Part shown: positions 61,175 through 64,000 of the stretch, piece by piece | Numbering within the stretch: position 1 is the first letter of the stretch | Layout of the letters: the number at the start of each line of letters is the position of its first letter | Assembly (NCBI GenBank): GCA_050084985.1 | Contig: JBITNC010000001.1 | Span: forward strand, 135,842,001 to 135,906,000 | Length of the DNA: 64,000 nucleotides | DNA from: Nageia nagi | Taxonomy: Eukaryota > Pinophyta | Direction: 5' to 3' | The notes under the pieces: model-generated | The model's database searches: none | Seen by the model: the letters and a program-made list of their open reading frames with translations, nothing else | Told to the model about the DNA's origin: nothing | Position numbers and translations under genes: made by a program

Positions 61175-61585
61175 TGTTAGGATCCCACATCCTAACATTT
61201 TAGTGTTAGTATTAGTATTTTATTAAATAGTCGACCTATATTGTAAACCATAATATTGTGATTGTAAGGGTGAGGCCCAATTTTGCATTAATATTAGGGT
61301 TAGGGTTAGTTTAATGTAAATAAATGGAAATGTGTGGATAAAGGCATCTTGAATATTATTTTTTACCTTTGGAGTTGGAAGATGGTAGCCCGCTTGAAGC
61401 AGCCTATGATTCTATTACTATTCAATAAAATCCTATCCTTATTTACTATTTGATGCTATTTCATGTTCTATTTACCAGTTCATGCTCTATTATTTTCCAA
61501 TAGATAGTTTTCATTTTCCTATTCAAGTCAATATTCATTTTATTTCTACAATATTTCCCTTTTTCATAATTGTAGCATTGTAACA
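61175..61585 (+). repeat. 3' LTR of element D
   Basis: 411 bases, tgttaggat...gtaaca. Begins with a perfect 9-base inverted repeat separated by five bases (61175-61197). Contains tattagggttagggttag. Confidence 0.95.
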
Positions 61586-61590
61586 TATTC
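61586..61590. repeat. Target site duplication, right side of element D
   Basis: tattc, identical to 55537-55541. Confidence 0.9.
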
Positions 61591-64000
61591 ATACACTTTC
61601 TTTTGCAACATTCAATAAGACATAGGGTAATATTATTATTCTTGTAGAATTACACTCTAAGGGGTAATATTCTTTGTGTTATTCATTTTGTTTTATTCAT
61701 TATTCCCTTAAATAAAACCCTTCTATAATTCCCATTTATTATTTCCCTTTCCTTCTCAACTATAAATACTTATACAAATTTAGTCTTAAATGTAAATTGT
61801 ATATAGTTATAGGTCTTGTCTCAGTCATTTCTAGGTTATGTTCATTTTGTTAGGTTTTAGTTAGTAGGAAGTCACTTAAGAACCACCATTTTGTTATAAG
61901 GTTGTTGTTATTTGTACAAAGTCATATGATACATGTCTGGGTGAATTTTACAATTCATATACTGAGAAGAGTCCATTATGTGAAAATTGACTAAGTCATT
62001 TCTAGGAAGTATTGTATAGAGTCTATGTATTTTTCTAAGTCAAGTTTGGGCCCTATTGCAAATTTGGTTACTTATGCTTATGTACAATATAGTGCAAGGA
62101 TTATTTTCAATACTTGTATATAAGTGTTAATTTGTTGTTAAGTAATGCAATAGGTGTTCTTGTAAGGGCCAAGTGAAGTAGCAACCATGAAATTTTAGTG
62201 ATGATGTTATGCTCTTTGGCCAAAATCAATAGGCTCTAGATGGCTTAGTCAATGGGTGGTCCTATTAGTTCTTCAAGGTGGGAGATGTTCACAACTTTTC
62301 ATTTACTAGACCCCACCATATTTAAGTAATAACATCATACTTTTTAGTAGAAATTGGTGGTGTTAAGTTCTATGGGTATTTCAAAATTCAACAATCCTTG
62401 CCAACACATAACAAGACCCATTAAAGAAAAATAAAGACTATAAAAGGAGATGAATACTTGGGTCCACTTAATAAAGAGTGTATGACTCAAGAACTTTGTC
62501 AATGTGTCAATAGTGACTCATTTCCACATGGAAGTAATTATTCACTCTTAGGTTTGAATGGTTACATCTTTCTTCATCCTTATAGTAGTCGATACCAGAA
62601 CTATAGAAGAAGAATATAATGATCATAAAGTGTTGGTAGGTTTTTGATTAATGAAGTAGCTTGATTGTACATACAAAGATGGATAAACATACCTCATAAA
62701 TTCAATAATAGTTCAAATGTGCCATGGTAAAGAGACAAAGGATGACTGATTATGGTTGGATAGGTATATGATTAAAGGTTTGTAAATTCCAATAATCAAT
62801 GTTGCATTAGGACCATAATACATAATTAGTTATAGTTACAGATTCACTTATACATATTGTAAATATTTAGCTTTAATTTATTATTACTCAATAGGTAGTT
62901 ATATTCATTAATGGTGGACAACCATCCATTGTAAATAGAACATTATAAATAGTGGATTGTTATAATTCCAAAAGGTCAAACATTTTAGCAAAGTTTCCCA
63001 TTGTAAGAAATGATTTTATATATGATAATGCAATATGAAGATATTTTATCCTTTGAATTCTATGACTATTATCTTATTTTGTGATTATTATGTATAAGGT
63101 TTTATCTAAAGTTATGGTTATGTATTGAAATTGCGAGATCCCAAGAGTTAGGTAGTCTTTCTATTCTTAGTTTTGGTTATGGATTACTACATGTGTAATT
63201 ATTCTTGGGCTGATTGGTTTTTTATTTTTATTTTATTTAAATTTTCATATTCAATAGTTTATATTTTTATCTCTTTCCTATTACTTTTTACCTTTTTCAT
63301 AGATAGGAACTGGCCTATAACCTAAATATTGAGCAAAAAACCCCACAAGTGCACTATCACACCACCTTTTTCTCATTCAAGAACCTTGCTATTATCAAGT
63401 AATGGAGAACTTACTAGACGAAACCCTTAGGTTACATCACCTTGATCCAAAGGTACCAATGCATAGAGAGATAGAGGAAGGGATATGGATATTCCTAGTA
63501 GGAGCATTACTGCTACTTCTCACCATAGGCATGGATCATTAGAGCTTAGGAAAATAGGGCAAGAGAGGAGTATTAGTATTCCTTTAGCATAAAGAGACTA
63601 GAAGGTGGGTGATACTAGTGCTTAGGATGGTGGTGAAGCTTCAAATGAGCTCAAAATCACTAGATGAACCCTTATATCTCCTTTGAACTCAAATTTATGA
63701 AAAATAAACTTCATAAATGAAATTAAAAATGCAATTTGTTTAAAATGTACCTTTTCAAGTAGGATGAACCTTCTCAATACCTTAGAATTTGAAACTTGGA
63801 CCAAAAAATGCCCAATAACTTACCAAAAGTGTGAGTTAGGGCTCCTAGATCTCAACATCTCACTCTAAATGCTTATATCCATTAAAAAATCCTTTAAATA
63901 AAAACTATGATGCTAGGTCAATTCTACGTGTGATGTAGGCTTCCTCTCTTCAAAAAGATAACAAGATCTCTCAACAAATACCATGATTAGCACTATTATC
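61591..64000. other. Unassigned right flank
   Basis: Should begin with the continuation of E, but similarity to the A counterpart (about 39600 onward) is lost within some tens of bases. A TATA-like tataaatact at 61753-61762 and the general texture between 61700 and 62200 could be part of a long terminal repeat, though no partner was found. Short plus-strand pieces near 63420-63600 read like low-complexity S/R/G-rich peptide. No gene recognised. Confidence 0.3.

Larger units (their letters stand above)
55542..61585 (+). mobile_element. Reina-type chromovirus D, complete but decayed
   Basis: 6044 bases with two 411-base LTRs and a perfect five-base target duplication. Order on the plus strand: LTR, tRNA-iMet primer site, gag, protease, reverse transcriptase, RNase H, integrase, chromodomain, polypurine tract, LTR. 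Same family as C. LTRs differ by roughly 7 percent by eye. Inserted in the PMD pseudogene of E. Confidence 0.95.

Noticed and set aside
61300-61320. ttagggttagggttag as a telomeric repeat
   Set aside because: Only two to three units, inside the chromovirus LTR, and present in the C and D LTRs, so it is element sequence.

Overview
This is a gene-poor, AT-rich stretch of a plant nuclear genome made almost entirely of nested LTR retrotransposons. I see no intact host gene, tRNA, rRNA or CRISPR array. The evidence for a plant is a Ty3/gypsy Tat-lineage polyprotein with two RNase H domains, Reina-type chromoviruses with a C-terminal chromodomain, a SIRE-like Ty1/copia gag, and plant mobile domain (PMD) reading frames. 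The nesting and heavy decay suggest a large, repeat-rich seed-plant genome, possibly a gymnosperm or large monocot; the sequence alone does not settle which.

Layout. (1) 1-4380: 5' part of a Tat element on the minus strand (copy A'), cut by the window edge, with 5' LTR 3538-4380. (2) 4381-6185: unassigned, with coiled-coil remnants. (3) 6186-11235 and about 29547-33729: pieces of a Ty1/copia family with very long LTRs (element G). (4) 11236-29546: old Tat element B (minus strand), split by (5) C, a Reina chromovirus (minus strand, 20955-26608). (6) 33730-35951, 53118-55541 and perhaps beyond: old Tat element E (minus strand), split by (7) A, a 17.2 kb Tat element (35952-53112, perfect target duplication acctt), and by (8) D, a Reina chromovirus (plus strand, 55542-61585, perfect target duplication tattc). 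(9) 61591-64000: unassigned.

All Tat copies share one plan. The minus strand carries LTR, an Asn-tRNA-type primer site (seen in A and A'), a long repeat-bearing leader, a gag with a long coiled-coil N-terminus, protease, reverse transcriptase with RNase H, a second RNase H, integrase and a small extra frame. The opposite strand, between integrase and the 3' LTR, carries a PMD gene. Three independent copies (A, B, E) keep the same two-exon structure for that gene, with a 314-323 bp intron. None of the coding regions is intact: stops and frameshifts are common, many of them of the C-to-T or G-to-A kind.

The most interesting signals are the intron-containing antisense PMD gene, a CpG-rich minirepeat (core like TCGCCGGCGTTT) clustered at the same places in the Tat copies, and a twin-hairpin element at 41157-41261 whose stem shows a compensatory change in copy B.
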